Made by a program: the position numbers and the translations under genes
From: Rhodobacteraceae bacterium Alg231-30
GTDB taxonomy: Bacteria; Pseudomonadota; Alphaproteobacteria; Rhodobacterales; Rhodobacteraceae
Direction: 5' to 3'
DNA: 64,000 nucleotides
Assembly (NCBI GenBank): GCA_900143615.1
Contig: FREU01000002.1
Span: forward strand, 39,888 to 103,887
Shown here: positions 53,753 through 61,538 of the stretch, in pieces
Layout: each line of letters starts with the position of its first letter
How positions within the stretch are numbered: the first letter of the stretch is position 1
Notes under the pieces: generated by a model
The model's input: only the letters and a program-made list of their open reading frames with translations
Databases searched by the model: none
What the model was told of the DNA's origin: nothing

Positions 53753-54070
53753 TCAATGCCCCTCAGCGCCCAACAACGCCATACCGGCAAGCAAAAGCAG
53801 CACGCCCAGCACGGTCTGCAAACTAATGCTCTGCCCGTAAATCATCACGCTGGCCAAGACTGCACCGACAGCCCCAATGCCCGTCCAGATCGGATAGGCC
53901 ACGCCCAAAGGCAACCGCGCCATCGCCAAAGCCAGCAACACAAGTGACCCGATCATCGCCACTGCGGTAAACGCCAGAACATGCCATTCAAATCGCTCGG
54001 ACACCGATTTCAACGATGCCGCCCACGCGGTTTCCAGAAGCCCTGCGAAAAGTAGATAAATCCAAGCCAT
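53753..54070 (-). CDS. SMR-family exporter, probable guanidinium exporter (Gdx/SugE type)
   Basis: Four-helix exporter of 105 residues. The conserved membrane Glu that binds protons and cation is Glu13 (LFAGLLETAWAASLK), and the segment AMARLPLGVAYPIWTGIGAVGA follows. The SugE/Gdx subgroup exports guanidinium, while EmrE-like members export quaternary drugs. The guanidine-II riboswitch directly upstream argues for guanidinium. GAGGGG precedes the ATG by 5 bases. It lies between two halves of the S10 operon, as its own transcription unit. Confidence 0.92.
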   Translation of the reverse strand: MAWIYLLFAGLLETAWAASLKSVSERFEWHVLAFTAVAMIGSLVLLALAMARLPLGVAYPIWTGIGAVGAVLASVMIYGQSISLQTVLGVLLLLAGMALLGAEGH

Positions 54071-54096
54071 AACGCCCCTCGTTTCATATTCAGAAA

Positions 54097-54138
54097 CGGG
54101 CCGTCCCGAATGACCTTGGTGCGTTGGGCCGTCCCAAC
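54097..54138 (-). promoter_or_regulatory. Guanidine-II (mini-ykkC) riboswitch
   Basis: On the minus strand two small hairpins carry identical ACGG tetraloops: GTTGGG-ACGG-CCCAAC (54138-54123) and CGGG-ACGG-CCCG (54108-54097), separated by 14 bases. Paired stem-loops with ACGR loops define the guanidine-II class, which turns on exporter translation when guanidinium binds. The second hairpin ends 26 bases before the SMR start codon. A GTTTC/GAAAC pair next to the Shine-Dalgarno could be part of the switching region. Confidence 0.9.
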
Positions 54139-54248
54139 AGGCATAGCCAAGAGCTAACCTCGGCCGCGCACAAATTCAAGGCTAACAGGACACCCCCTGC
54201 TATCTCTGGCAGAGGTATTTCAGATGCCTGCCAATGTCTGATAGTGCG

Positions 54249-54695
54249 TCAAACCACCCCGTTCAGCCGCGCCACCAAAAACAGCGTTACCACCAGAACC
54301 ACAGTAATAGGCGTGAACTGAGTCAGGTTGGCATCAGTCGCCATCTCGCGCCCCAGCAGTTTGAACTGATACTTCGGCACGCCATTGACCTTGTCCATCC
54401 CCGCGCCTCCGTAGATACGCTTGGTCGCAAATGCGATCCAGAACCCGCCAAGGCAGCTCACCGCCAGCGCCGCCGGAATCCACAGCAGCACAGTGTTGTC
54501 CCCCGCCGTCCAGATCACCACCAGCGACACCAGAGCGATCATGTCATAAGACGCCACCTGCCACACAACATGCCAGCGCGCATGGGGCGTCCAACTTGGG
54601 TTGGTCGCATGGGTATCGCTCAGGTCATACAGGGTTGGAATAACGCTGTACGTCAGCGTCAAAAACGTCAGCAAGATTTTTACAGTGATCAACAT
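54249..54695 (-). CDS. Four-helix membrane protein of unknown function (DUF6640-like)
   Basis: Inner-membrane protein of 148 residues with four hydrophobic segments (about 1-22, 45-63, 68-90, 125-146). The conserved-looking stretch THATNPSWTPHARWHVVWQ (about 28-46) contains His and Trp that might bind a ligand; the DUF6640 assignment is from memory and tentative. It is its own unit, preceded by a 43-bp nested inverted repeat that resembles an FNR/CRP-type operator. Confidence 0.7.
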   Translation of the reverse strand: MLITVKILLTFLTLTYSVIPTLYDLSDTHATNPSWTPHARWHVVWQVASYDMIALVSLVVIWTAGDNTVLLWIPAALAVSCLGGFWIAFATKRIYGGAGMDKVNGVPKYQFKLLGREMATDANLTQFTPITVVLVVTLFLVARLNGVV

Positions 54696-54750
54696 AGGTC
54701 CCTCCAGTCCTTTGAATCGCTACGCGCGATTTAGACCACCCTACCCAATC

Positions 54751-54793
54751 TAAAATCGATCAAACATGACATATGTCAAAAACATCGATTTTA
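54751..54793. promoter_or_regulatory. 43-bp nested inverted repeat upstream of the DUF6640-like gene
   Basis: Outer arms TAAAATCGAT (54751-54760) and ATCGATTTTA (54784-54793) are perfect. Inside is TGACATATGTCA (54767-54778), a perfect 12-bp dyad matching the half-site spacing of FNR/DNR/CRP-family boxes (TTGAC-N4-GTCAA with one mismatch). The two dyads share almost the same centre. It lies 56-98 bases before the ATG. Confidence 0.6.
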
Positions 54794-54830
54794 TTTCACG
54801 CAATTTTCTGACCGATACGCCAAAAAGCAG

Positions 54831-54856
54831 AAAGCCCCCGCAAACGCGAGGGCTTT
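54831..54856 (-). terminator. Terminator of the rpsJ-rplW unit
   Basis: An 11-bp stem with one mismatch (AAAGCCCTCGC / GCGGGGGCTTT) and loop GTTT, followed on the minus strand by CTGCTTTTTGG, 24 bases after the rplW stop. Confidence 0.9.
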
Positions 54857-54880
54857 CCAAAGTTCTAGAAGGGAAACGAC

Positions 54881-55177
54881 TTACAGTCCGGTGGACACGT
54901 CGATTGTGTTGCCTTCTTCCAAGGTCACATAAGCCTTTTTAACGTCTTTACGCTTGCCAAGCTGGCCGCGGAAACGTTTGACTTTACCCTTGGTGATCGT
55001 GGTGTTGACCGCTTTAACCTTCACACCAAAGAGAGCTTCTACAGCTTCTTTGATCTGGGGTTTGTTGCTGTCGATTGCCACTTCGAAAACCACGGCACCG
55101 TTCTCGGATGCCATTGTGGATTTCTCGGTGATGATCGGCTTGCGGATCACGTCGTAATGTTCTGCTTTCGCGTTCAT
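54881..55177 (-). CDS. rplW: Ribosomal protein uL23
   Basis: Exit-tunnel-rim docking protein of 98 residues ([52 protein letters not shown]). Overlaps rplD by 4 bases. It ends its unit at a terminator; in the standard order rplB would follow. Confidence 0.98.
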   Translation of the reverse strand: MNAKAEHYDVIRKPIITEKSTMASENGAVVFEVAIDSNKPQIKEAVEALFGVKVKAVNTTITKGKVKRFRGQLGKRKDVKKAYVTLEEGNTIDVSTGL

Positions 55178-55791
55178 TTCAGACGAGCCTCCAGTGCTTC
55201 GATCCCCGCTTTGGTGATCACAAGTGTATCACGCTTGAGGATGTCATAAACGTTAGCGCCCATTGTCGGCAGGATATCCAGACCTTCAATGTTGCGCGAT
55301 GCTTTCAGGAAGTCTTCGTTAACTGATGCACCGTCGATGACCAGAGCGCGTTTCCAGCCCAGGTTTGCAACCTGTTTGGCCAGAGCGGCAGTCTTGCCTT
55401 CTGTTGCAGCGTCTTCGATGACAACCAGTTCGCCAGCTTTCAGCTTAGCGGACAGCGCATGCTTCAGACCCAGTTTGCGGAATTTCTTCGTCAGGTCGTG
55501 GCCGTGGCTACGCACAACTGGACCTTTGTAGACGCCACCCCCGCGGAAGATCGGAGCCGAGCGAGCGCCGTGGCGTGCGCCACCGGTGCCTTTTTGGCGA
55601 TAGATCTTCTTGGTTGAGTAGGACACTTCCGAACGGGTTTTCACTTTGTGAGTGCCCGCCTGAGCGTTGTTGCGCTGCCAGCGAACTACACGGTGCAGGA
55701 TGTCCGCGCGGGGCTCCTGACCGAACAGGTCTTCAGACAGTTCAACTGAACCGGCGCTTGAGCCGTCGAGTTTGATCACGTCAAGTTTCAT
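55174..55791 (-). CDS. rplD: Ribosomal protein uL4
   Basis: Large-subunit protein of 205 residues ([33 protein letters not shown] is the tunnel loop). In E. coli L4 binds the S10 leader and represses the operon; the rpsJ leader here has a terminator-like hairpin, so such control is possible. Overlaps rplC by 4 bases. Confidence 0.98.
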   Translation of the reverse strand: MKLDVIKLDGSSAGSVELSEDLFGQEPRADILHRVVRWQRNNAQAGTHKVKTRSEVSYSTKKIYRQKGTGGARHGARSAPIFRGGGVYKGPVVRSHGHDLTKKFRKLGLKHALSAKLKAGELVVIEDAATEGKTAALAKQVANLGWKRALVIDGASVNEDFLKASRNIEGLDILPTMGANVYDILKRDTLVITKAGIEALEARLK

Positions 55792-56513
55792 GCTTCACCA
55801 CCTTCCGCGGCAACTTCTTCCGCAGGTGCTTCAGTTGCAGCAACTTTCAGACCAGCCGGGAAAGGCAGACCTTCAGGAGCTTTTTTCTTCACGGCATCCT
55901 TAACAGTGACCCAGCCACCTTTGGAGCCAGGTACGGCGCCTTTGATGAACACGAGACCGCGGTCGGCGTCAGTTTTGACGACTTCCAGGTTCTGTGTTGT
56001 CACGCGGACTGCACCCATGTGACCGGCCATCTTCTTGCCTTTGAAAACCTTACCGGGATCCTGACACTGACCAGTCGAACCGTGCGAACGGTGTGAAATC
56101 GAAACACCGTGTGTCGCGCGAAGACCACCAAAGTTGTGACGCTTCATAGCACCGGCAAAACCTTTACCGATCGAAGTGCCCGCAACGTCGACTTTCTGAC
56201 CTTCAAGATAGTGTTCTGCTGAGATTTCAGCACCCACTTCGATCAGAGCATCTTCGGAGACGCGGAATTCCGCAACCTTACGCTTGGGCTCTACGTTGGC
56301 TTTGGCAAAGTGGCCGCGCATCGCTTGCGATGTGCGCTTTGCTTTTGCCGAACCGGCACCCAGCTGAACTGCGGTGTAACCGTCAGTATCAACAGTGCGC
56401 TGAGCAACAACCTGCAGGTTTTCCAGCTGAAGAACGGTCACAGGGATCTGTTTGCCGTCTTCCATGAACAAGCGGGTCATGCCCACTTTTTTAGCAATAA
56501 TACCAGAGCGCAT
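55788..56513 (-). CDS. rplC: Ribosomal protein uL3
   Basis: Large-subunit protein of 241 residues with the [33 protein letters not shown] signature holding the methylated Gln site. A C-terminal Ala/Glu-rich tail extends beyond the usual end. Sixteen bases after rpsJ. Confidence 0.98.
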   Translation of the reverse strand: MRSGIIAKKVGMTRLFMEDGKQIPVTVLQLENLQVVAQRTVDTDGYTAVQLGAGSAKAKRTSQAMRGHFAKANVEPKRKVAEFRVSEDALIEVGAEISAEHYLEGQKVDVAGTSIGKGFAGAMKRHNFGGLRATHGVSISHRSHGSTGQCQDPGKVFKGKKMAGHMGAVRVTTQNLEVVKTDADRGLVFIKGAVPGSKGGWVTVKDAVKKKAPEGLPFPAGLKVAATEAPAEEVAAEGGEA

Positions 56514-56529
56514 TATTTATACCCTCCGA

Positions 56530-56844
56530 TTAGGACTGCAGCTTGATCTCGACGTCCACACCAGCGGCGAGGTCGAGCTTCATCAGCGCGTCAACGGTCT
56601 GGGGGGTCGGATCAACGATGTCGAGCATACGCTTGTGCGTACGGATCTCGAACTGGTCGCGAGACTTTTTGTCAACGTGGGGACCACGCAGAACGGTGAA
56701 CTTCTCAATCTTGTTGGGAAGTGGGATCGGGCCACGAACCTGCGCGCCGGTGCGCTTAGCAGTGTTCACGATTTCCTGTGTGCTGGCATCCAGTACACGG
56801 TAATCAAAAGCCTTCAGCCGAATGCGAATATTTTGACTTTGCAT
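56530..56844 (-). CDS. rpsJ: Ribosomal protein uS10
   Basis: Small-subunit head protein of 104 residues that also joins the NusB antitermination complex. It starts [26 protein letters not shown] and contains [35 protein letters not shown]. The ATG at 56844 is canonical; the frame stays open to 57024 upstream without homology. First gene of the S10 unit. Confidence 0.98.
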   Translation of the reverse strand: MQSQNIRIRLKAFDYRVLDASTQEIVNTAKRTGAQVRGPIPLPNKIEKFTVLRGPHVDKKSRDQFEIRTHKRMLDIVDPTPQTVDALMKLDLAAGVDVEIKLQS

Positions 56845-56917
56845 TACGTCAGCCTTGTATAGGCGTGAGAGTTGAGAGGAGGATCTGCGACCACCGCAAA
56901 CCCTCTTCGAACCCAAA

Positions 56918-56937
56918 AGGCGGGAATCACCCCGCCT
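56918..56937 (-). promoter_or_regulatory. Terminator-like hairpin in the S10 leader
   Basis: A 7-bp stem (AGGCGGG / CCCGCCT) with a 6-nt loop followed by TTTTGGG on the minus strand, between the predicted promoter and rpsJ. It has the shape of an attenuator such as the L4-controlled one of E. coli, although no sequence similarity is claimed. Confidence 0.5.
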
Positions 56938-56962
56938 CCGGCTCGCATGAGCGAACTCGCGC

Positions 56963-56991
56963 CATATATAGCTCGGTTTTGTGGGTGGCAA
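56963..56991 (-). promoter_or_regulatory. Predicted sigma70 promoter of the rpsJ-rplW unit
   Basis: A -35 TTGCCA (56991-56986), a 17-base spacer and -10 TATATG (56968-56963) on the minus strand, about 120 bases before rpsJ. Confidence 0.65.
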
Positions 56992-57057
56992 GGGGATTTT
57001 GTCACAAGCATCCCAAAACAACATACTCCAAGCGCGTCTTATTAAAACTGAGGCCCG

Positions 57058-58161
57058 CTATAGCGCCAAATCGGGCTTCGCGCCTTTGATGCGGCTTGCC
57101 AAAAGCTGCGCCAAAACACGGAACTTCTTGACGGGACGTTCGAAATAGCTGGCGAATACAATGCCAACCATAATGCATCCTCCCAGCAACAACGCGTCGC
57201 GCCCGAACATTTCTGGCAGCACGGCATCCAATAGGTGCAGAGCCGGATAATGCGTCACGTAAATTGAAAATGTCGCGCCTGCCAGCCACCGAATACTTTG
57301 TGTTAGAGGAAATTTCTGCGGGTTCAAAATGGCCACCCCTGCGACATTGGCAACAGCAAACGCTCCAATCAACGCGTTCCAAAGAAACTCATCGGAAAAC
57401 CCCAAAACGAACCGTGCATCAGCCACGCCCAGCCAGGTCGCTGTGCCGGCTCTCAATGTCTCGGGCACTCCTATATAGTGGCACATCAAATAAGCCAAAG
57501 GCCCGCCGAGTGCCAAGGCCCAGCCAACATTTGCCCCCAAACATGCGGCACGCCCCGTACGTAACCAGCGCCACAGCGCCACGCCCATCAACCACGCAGG
57601 CATCAACAGCAAGACACTTGCCCCCGCCAGCAAAGCAATGGCCAAGACCGCGATGATGCGTGCCGGCCCTTTGATGAAAAGGGCGGCACCGAACATCGCA
57701 TAGTAGGCCACCTCGTAGCTCAGCGACCAAAGCGGGCCATTTGTGCCAAGCCGAATTCGCCCAAACACATCCCATTGATTGGAAAACGTCAGACCGCGCA
57801 GAAAGAATTCTCCCGCGGACAGCGGCTGATAAAATCCGACTGGATACACGGTCTCATCAATACTGTGTCCAATGGTGTCAAAAGCCCACGTCAACACCAG
57901 CGCTGGCAGCATCACCGTCAACAACCTCGTGGCGCGATGAAACGCAAATCGCCCACCCGCGCCATCACGCTCAGCGGCATAAGCAATCACACAACCTGAC
58001 ATCACAAAGAACACAATCACGGCGTCACTGCCGACGTTCCAATCACGCAGAAACGCATAGCTGGTGCCGGTAAATCGCGGATAGGCAAGGTGGGACAACA
58101 CCACAACAAAAGTCGCAATCACGCGCAGAAGGTCCAACCAGAGAGAAACGCCCTTGCTCAT
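57058..58161 (-). CDS. Acyltransferase family 3 (OafA/YrhL-like) membrane protein
   Basis: Integral membrane O-acyltransferase of 367 residues with about ten helices. Family features are the N-terminal LDLLRVIATFVVVLSHLAYPRF with its catalytic His19, the DAVIVFFVMSGCVIAYAAERDG segment (about 47-68), and a C-terminal YVTHYPALHLLDAVL. It likely acetylates a cell-surface sugar or glucan. One base separates it from the sterol-desaturase-like gene, so they form an operon and may modify one surface lipid or glycan. Confidence 0.88.
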   Translation of the reverse strand: MSKGVSLWLDLLRVIATFVVVLSHLAYPRFTGTSYAFLRDWNVGSDAVIVFFVMSGCVIAYAAERDGAGGRFAFHRATRLLTVMLPALVLTWAFDTIGHSIDETVYPVGFYQPLSAGEFFLRGLTFSNQWDVFGRIRLGTNGPLWSLSYEVAYYAMFGAALFIKGPARIIAVLAIALLAGASVLLLMPAWLMGVALWRWLRTGRAACLGANVGWALALGGPLAYLMCHYIGVPETLRAGTATWLGVADARFVLGFSDEFLWNALIGAFAVANVAGVAILNPQKFPLTQSIRWLAGATFSIYVTHYPALHLLDAVLPEMFGRDALLLGGCIMVGIVFASYFERPVKKFRVLAQLLASRIKGAKPDLAL

Positions 58162-58162
58162 C

Positions 58163-59200
58163 TTAGCGCCCGTTCACTGCGCCAATGTCATTATCCTCAC
58201 GCTCAGACCGCCGCATTTCGATACCTGTGGCCTCTTCGAAACTTTCCACAAACGGTTTTAGAAACGCGTCCTTTAAGGAATTATGCGGTTGTTCAATGCG
58301 CTGACCGGTAGCATCTGCCAAACCGAACTCAAGCTTCTCTTCGCCTTTTGGCACGTAAAGCGTGCCAAACATCCAATCCCAGATCGCGAACACTTCACCA
58401 TAGTTTTTATTGAAATGCTTGACCGCACTTGAATGATGAATGTGATGTTGCGCAGGCGAGATAAAGATATGTTCCATCACACGGCCATAGCTAAGCCACA
58501 CATGGCTATGACGCAAATTTGCACCCAGCATATTGAACAAGAAATACCCGGCGTTTGCTCCGCCAATTGTCAACAGGTCGATTTTACCAATCAATAAAAA
58601 CAACGCCAATGCCTGCACGGCCCCCAGAACGAGGCTGTAAATAACATTCCGGACCAAAACAAAGACCGGGTGATTGCGGTTTGCGGTCAGCGGCGTCATG
58701 ACCTCGGCAGAGTGATGCAGCGCATGAAATGGCCACAAGATTTTGCTTTCGTGATGAATGTAATGCGCCCAGTACTTGCAAAAATCCATGGCCAAGACCA
58801 TGACTAGGGTCGCAACAGCGCTGCGGCCCCAAGAAACATCCAACGGCTGAAATGCGCTGCTTTGCAGAACGACAAGATTGTCCAATACAAAATTGGTCAC
58901 GACCGGAGTGAACAAAACCGCCCCAAATATCCCGATTGATCCGAGAAACGCATTGATCAGAAAAACCTGTATATCAATGATATTGGAGCGGTGTAAAAAC
59001 ACCTCTCGTGGTAGTAAAAATCTCGTAAAACTAACGGGCTTACCGCGATAAAGCCAAATCGCATACACCATCACAACTGTCGCACAAATGTAGAAAAAAG
59101 CGAGCCGGGAACCCCATCCAAAAAAGGTGTTCCCCAGACTGTTCATGAAACCTTCGATAATGCCCAACTGCCCACTCCCATTCCCAAATGCGCCCCTCAT
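58163..59200 (-). CDS. Sterol desaturase / fatty acid hydroxylase family protein
   Basis: Membrane di-iron oxygenase of 345 residues. The histidine boxes HYIHHES (about 167-173), HALHHSAEVM (about 178-187) and HHIHHSSAV (about 258-266) are all present, matching the eight-His motif of the family. Substrates range from sterols to fatty acids, sphingolipids and carotenoids; here the acyltransferase partner suggests a membrane or surface lipid. The start at 59200 is the first ATG; 59146 is an alternative. Confidence 0.9.
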   Translation of the reverse strand: MRGAFGNGSGQLGIIEGFMNSLGNTFFGWGSRLAFFYICATVVMVYAIWLYRGKPVSFTRFLLPREVFLHRSNIIDIQVFLINAFLGSIGIFGAVLFTPVVTNFVLDNLVVLQSSAFQPLDVSWGRSAVATLVMVLAMDFCKYWAHYIHHESKILWPFHALHHSAEVMTPLTANRNHPVFVLVRNVIYSLVLGAVQALALFLLIGKIDLLTIGGANAGYFLFNMLGANLRHSHVWLSYGRVMEHIFISPAQHHIHHSSAVKHFNKNYGEVFAIWDWMFGTLYVPKGEEKLEFGLADATGQRIEQPHNSLKDAFLKPFVESFEEATGIEMRRSEREDNDIGAVNGR

Positions 59201-59504
59201 TCACGGCGACGCCTTCTAGCACTGTGCCCCTAAAATTTGGGGAAAAAGTGGCACGTTAAGGCTGGTTCGGTGGCAAAATCACAAAAGGCCCCCGCGTCAT
59301 GTATATCTCCCGCTATCATTCTCGCCGTCATCTTGAGACGTATTGCTAAGCCACAACCGCCTGACACTTTTAAACGCAAAAAATCAGCTGGATGTGCGCA
59401 TCAATCGCTTCATTTTCTGGAAAACAGACGCAATACTCACACATAATAGAAGAGTCGCAGTCTCGATTCAGATCACGTCAATGTATTTTTTAAAGAGGTT
59501 TACC
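59201..59504. other. Divergent promoter gap
   Basis: About 300 bases between the divergent desaturase-like and lipoprotein genes. It includes a CCCC...GGGG dyad around AAATTT (59226-59241). No gene or conserved RNA is recognised. Confidence 0.4.
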
Positions 59505-59879
59505 ATGTATCGTACCAAGCTTTTTCTCATCGTTCCGCTCATCGGCAGTCTCGCCGCCTGTGAAAACAGCGGCGCGAACTATCAGCCTGTCATCGATGGC
59601 CCAGTTGGCCCGAACTACAGCACTGACCTAGCCCAGTGTCAAAACCTTGCGGCCTCCCAAGGCGCGCTTGATAGCAACGCCACAGGAAAAGCGGCCGCCG
59701 GAGCAGGCGTAGCGGCGGCAACCACCGCTGTCTTCAACAATGAAGGCAACAACGTGCGCGACGCGGCAGCGGTCGGCGCTCTGGCGGGGCTCACCGCAAG
59801 CGCGATCGATCAAAATTCCAAGAAAGAAACAATCGTGCGCAACTGCATGCGCCAGCGCGGCTATAACGTCGTCGGCTAA
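59505..59879 (+). CDS. Small lipoprotein with glycine-zipper-like region
   Basis: A 124-residue protein with a lipoprotein signal (MYRTKLFLIVPLIGSLAACEN, lipobox LAAC, Cys19). An Ala/Gly-rich segment (ATGKAAAGAGVAAATTAVFNNEGNNVRDAAAVGALAGLTASAI, about 59-101) resembles glycine-zipper outer-membrane lipoproteins, and a closing NCMRQRGYNVVG motif recurs in small envelope proteins. The ATG at 59505 follows AAAGAGG and gives the signal; upstream in-frame codons do not. Function unknown. Confidence 0.8.
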   Translation: MYRTKLFLIVPLIGSLAACENSGANYQPVIDGPVGPNYSTDLAQCQNLAASQGALDSNATGKAAAGAGVAAATTAVFNNEGNNVRDAAAVGALAGLTASAIDQNSKKETIVRNCMRQRGYNVVG

Positions 59880-59903
59880 ACCGTTTGGCCAACAGCCCCC
59901 CAG

Positions 59904-59931
59904 AAAAGGGCGCCGTCCAAAGCGCCCTTTT
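59904..59931. terminator. Bidirectional intrinsic terminator
   Basis: A 10-bp perfect stem (AAAAGGGCGC / GCGCCCTTTT) with an 8-nt loop between the convergent lipoprotein and epimerase genes. Confidence 0.88.
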
Positions 59932-59956
59932 GCATTTCAACGCCCCAGTCAGCCTT

Positions 59957-60844
59957 CTAGACCGGAAGATACTTCCGCCAACTGTGTTCAGGGTTAAACC
60001 CCAACAGCGCTTTGGCTTTCTTGTTGGAATAAAACGTCTCTTCCGGTCCCATCGCTGCCACAGGCACCCCCTGATAGAACTCCGCGATCAACTCGGCGGT
60101 ACTCCTTTCCACCGAATGCTCATCGTTTGAGGCATTAAAAATTTCAAATCCCAGCCCGTCTTTGGCAAGACAGCGATCCACCAACTGTCCCAAATCACGC
60201 GCATCTATATAGGCAAATATATTGCGCCGCCGCATATGGGGGGTCGCAATATAGGCGGGAAACAAGGTTTCATACTCATGCGGCTCAATCACGTTATTGA
60301 TGCGAATGCCGTAGATATCAAAACCACTCCGACGCTGGAAACTGCGTGCGGTGACCTCATTTACCACCTTGGACATGGCATAGCTGTCTTCGGGCACCAC
60401 CGGATGGACTTCATCAATGGGCAGATACTCGGGCTTGCGCTCGCCATCCGCAAAACACACGCCATAGGTTGTCTCAGAAGACGCAAAAATGATCTTTTTC
60501 ACGCCAAATTTTACAGCCGCATCGATCACATTATAGGTCCCAAGCGTGTTGACCCGATAGCATTCATTGTCAGAAGTCATCAGCAACCGTGGTACCGCCG
60601 CAAAATGCACAACCGCATCAAAACGCGGCGCGCCGGTGCCCGGCTCCAATTCGTCATACCCGGCATAACTGGCCATCACGTCATACATTTGGCCCGCATC
60701 CGTCACATCTGCGATTCGCGTCTGTACCTCAGGGTGATCCAACAAAGTTTGGTCAACGTTCAAAACGCGATGTCCACGCGCCACCAAATAGTCCACGACA
60801 TGACGGCCCGCTTTCCCCGAACCCCCTGTAAACAATACACGCAT
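59957..60844 (-). CDS. NAD-dependent epimerase/dehydratase (extended SDR)
   Basis: Extended short-chain dehydrogenase of 295 residues. The NAD motif is VLFTGGSGKAGRHVVDYL (about 3-20; TGGxGxxG), and the catalytic Tyr-x3-Lys is in DSYAMSKVVNE (about 153-163), with Ser upstream in FASSETTYG. Substrates are usually UDP-sugars, but uronate dehydrogenase or related sugar dehydrogenases have the same layout. It stands alone. Confidence 0.88.
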   Translation of the reverse strand: MRVLFTGGSGKAGRHVVDYLVARGHRVLNVDQTLLDHPEVQTRIADVTDAGQMYDVMASYAGYDELEPGTGAPRFDAVVHFAAVPRLLMTSDNECYRVNTLGTYNVIDAAVKFGVKKIIFASSETTYGVCFADGERKPEYLPIDEVHPVVPEDSYAMSKVVNEVTARSFQRRSGFDIYGIRINNVIEPHEYETLFPAYIATPHMRRRNIFAYIDARDLGQLVDRCLAKDGLGFEIFNASNDEHSVERSTAELIAEFYQGVPVAAMGPEETFYSNKKAKALLGFNPEHSWRKYLPV

Positions 60845-61097
60845 TCCGCATCCTCCTCACCGTTTCCAAGACTATACACACCGCTCGTTTCCACGAAACC
60901 CGCACAGGCATACATCCACCGCAGAAGACGCAGTTACGCGAAACCCCTTGCTTTTCTCACAAAAAAGGCCCATGTGATCAGCGCGACGTTACCTCTATCG
61001 GCTCTACACTGTCCTTTTCGGCTACAGTCTATCGATCTAGCACTGACTTTGCCGACCTGCCGCATTCCGCGGGCAGTATTTTTAAAGGAGACAGACG

Positions 61098-61304
61098 ATG
61101 GCTACTGGCACCGTCAAATGGTTCAACACAACTAAAGGCTTCGGCTTCATCGCACCAGACGGCGGCAGCAAAGATGTATTCGTACACATCTCTGCCGTTG
61201 AGCGCGCAGGCCTGACAGGTCTGGCCGACAACCAGAAAGTTACTTTCGATATCGAGCCTGGCCGTGACGGCCGCGAGAGCGCGACAAACATCGCTCTGGC
61301 ATAA
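61098..61304 (+). CDS. Cold-shock-domain protein (CspA family)
   Basis: A 68-residue single OB-fold nucleic-acid chaperone. RNP1 is KGFGFIAPD (about 13-21) and RNP2 is VFVHISAV (about 27-34). A 5' leader of at least 200 bases separates it from the divergent epimerase gene; cold-shock mRNAs often have long structured leaders. GGAG precedes the ATG by about 9 bases. A strong terminator follows. Confidence 0.96.
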   Translation: MATGTVKWFNTTKGFGFIAPDGGSKDVFVHISAVERAGLTGLADNQKVTFDIEPGRDGRESATNIALA

Positions 61305-61339
61305 GCCTCGCCCTTCGGGGATCGAAAGCAAGAATTCAG

Positions 61340-61367
61340 AAAGGCGCGCCAGTTTCGGCGCGCCTTT
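61340..61367 (+). terminator. Terminator of the cold-shock gene
   Basis: An 11-bp perfect stem (AAAGGCGCGCC / GGCGCGCCTTT) with a 6-nt loop followed by TTCTTTT. Confidence 0.93.
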
Positions 61368-61472
61368 TCTTTTGGTCGCAATTTCCTTCTAAATGCCGCT
61401 CGCCAAAAAGAGGTTTTGCAAGTCCTAGAAACGCCAACTCAGACCGATAAACAAGGCTCTTCCCCAAAGAGA

Positions 61473-61497
61473 AAGCGCGACCAAATTGGCCGCGCTT
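61473..61497 (-). terminator. Terminator of the propeller-cytochrome gene
   Basis: An 11-bp stem with one G-U pair (AAGCGCGGCCA / TGGTCGCGCTT) and a 3-nt loop on the minus strand, followed by TCTCTTT. Confidence 0.85.
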
Positions 61498-61538
61498 CCA
61501 AGTTTCAAACCCAGTCTACTGGATCATTGCACCCGTAG

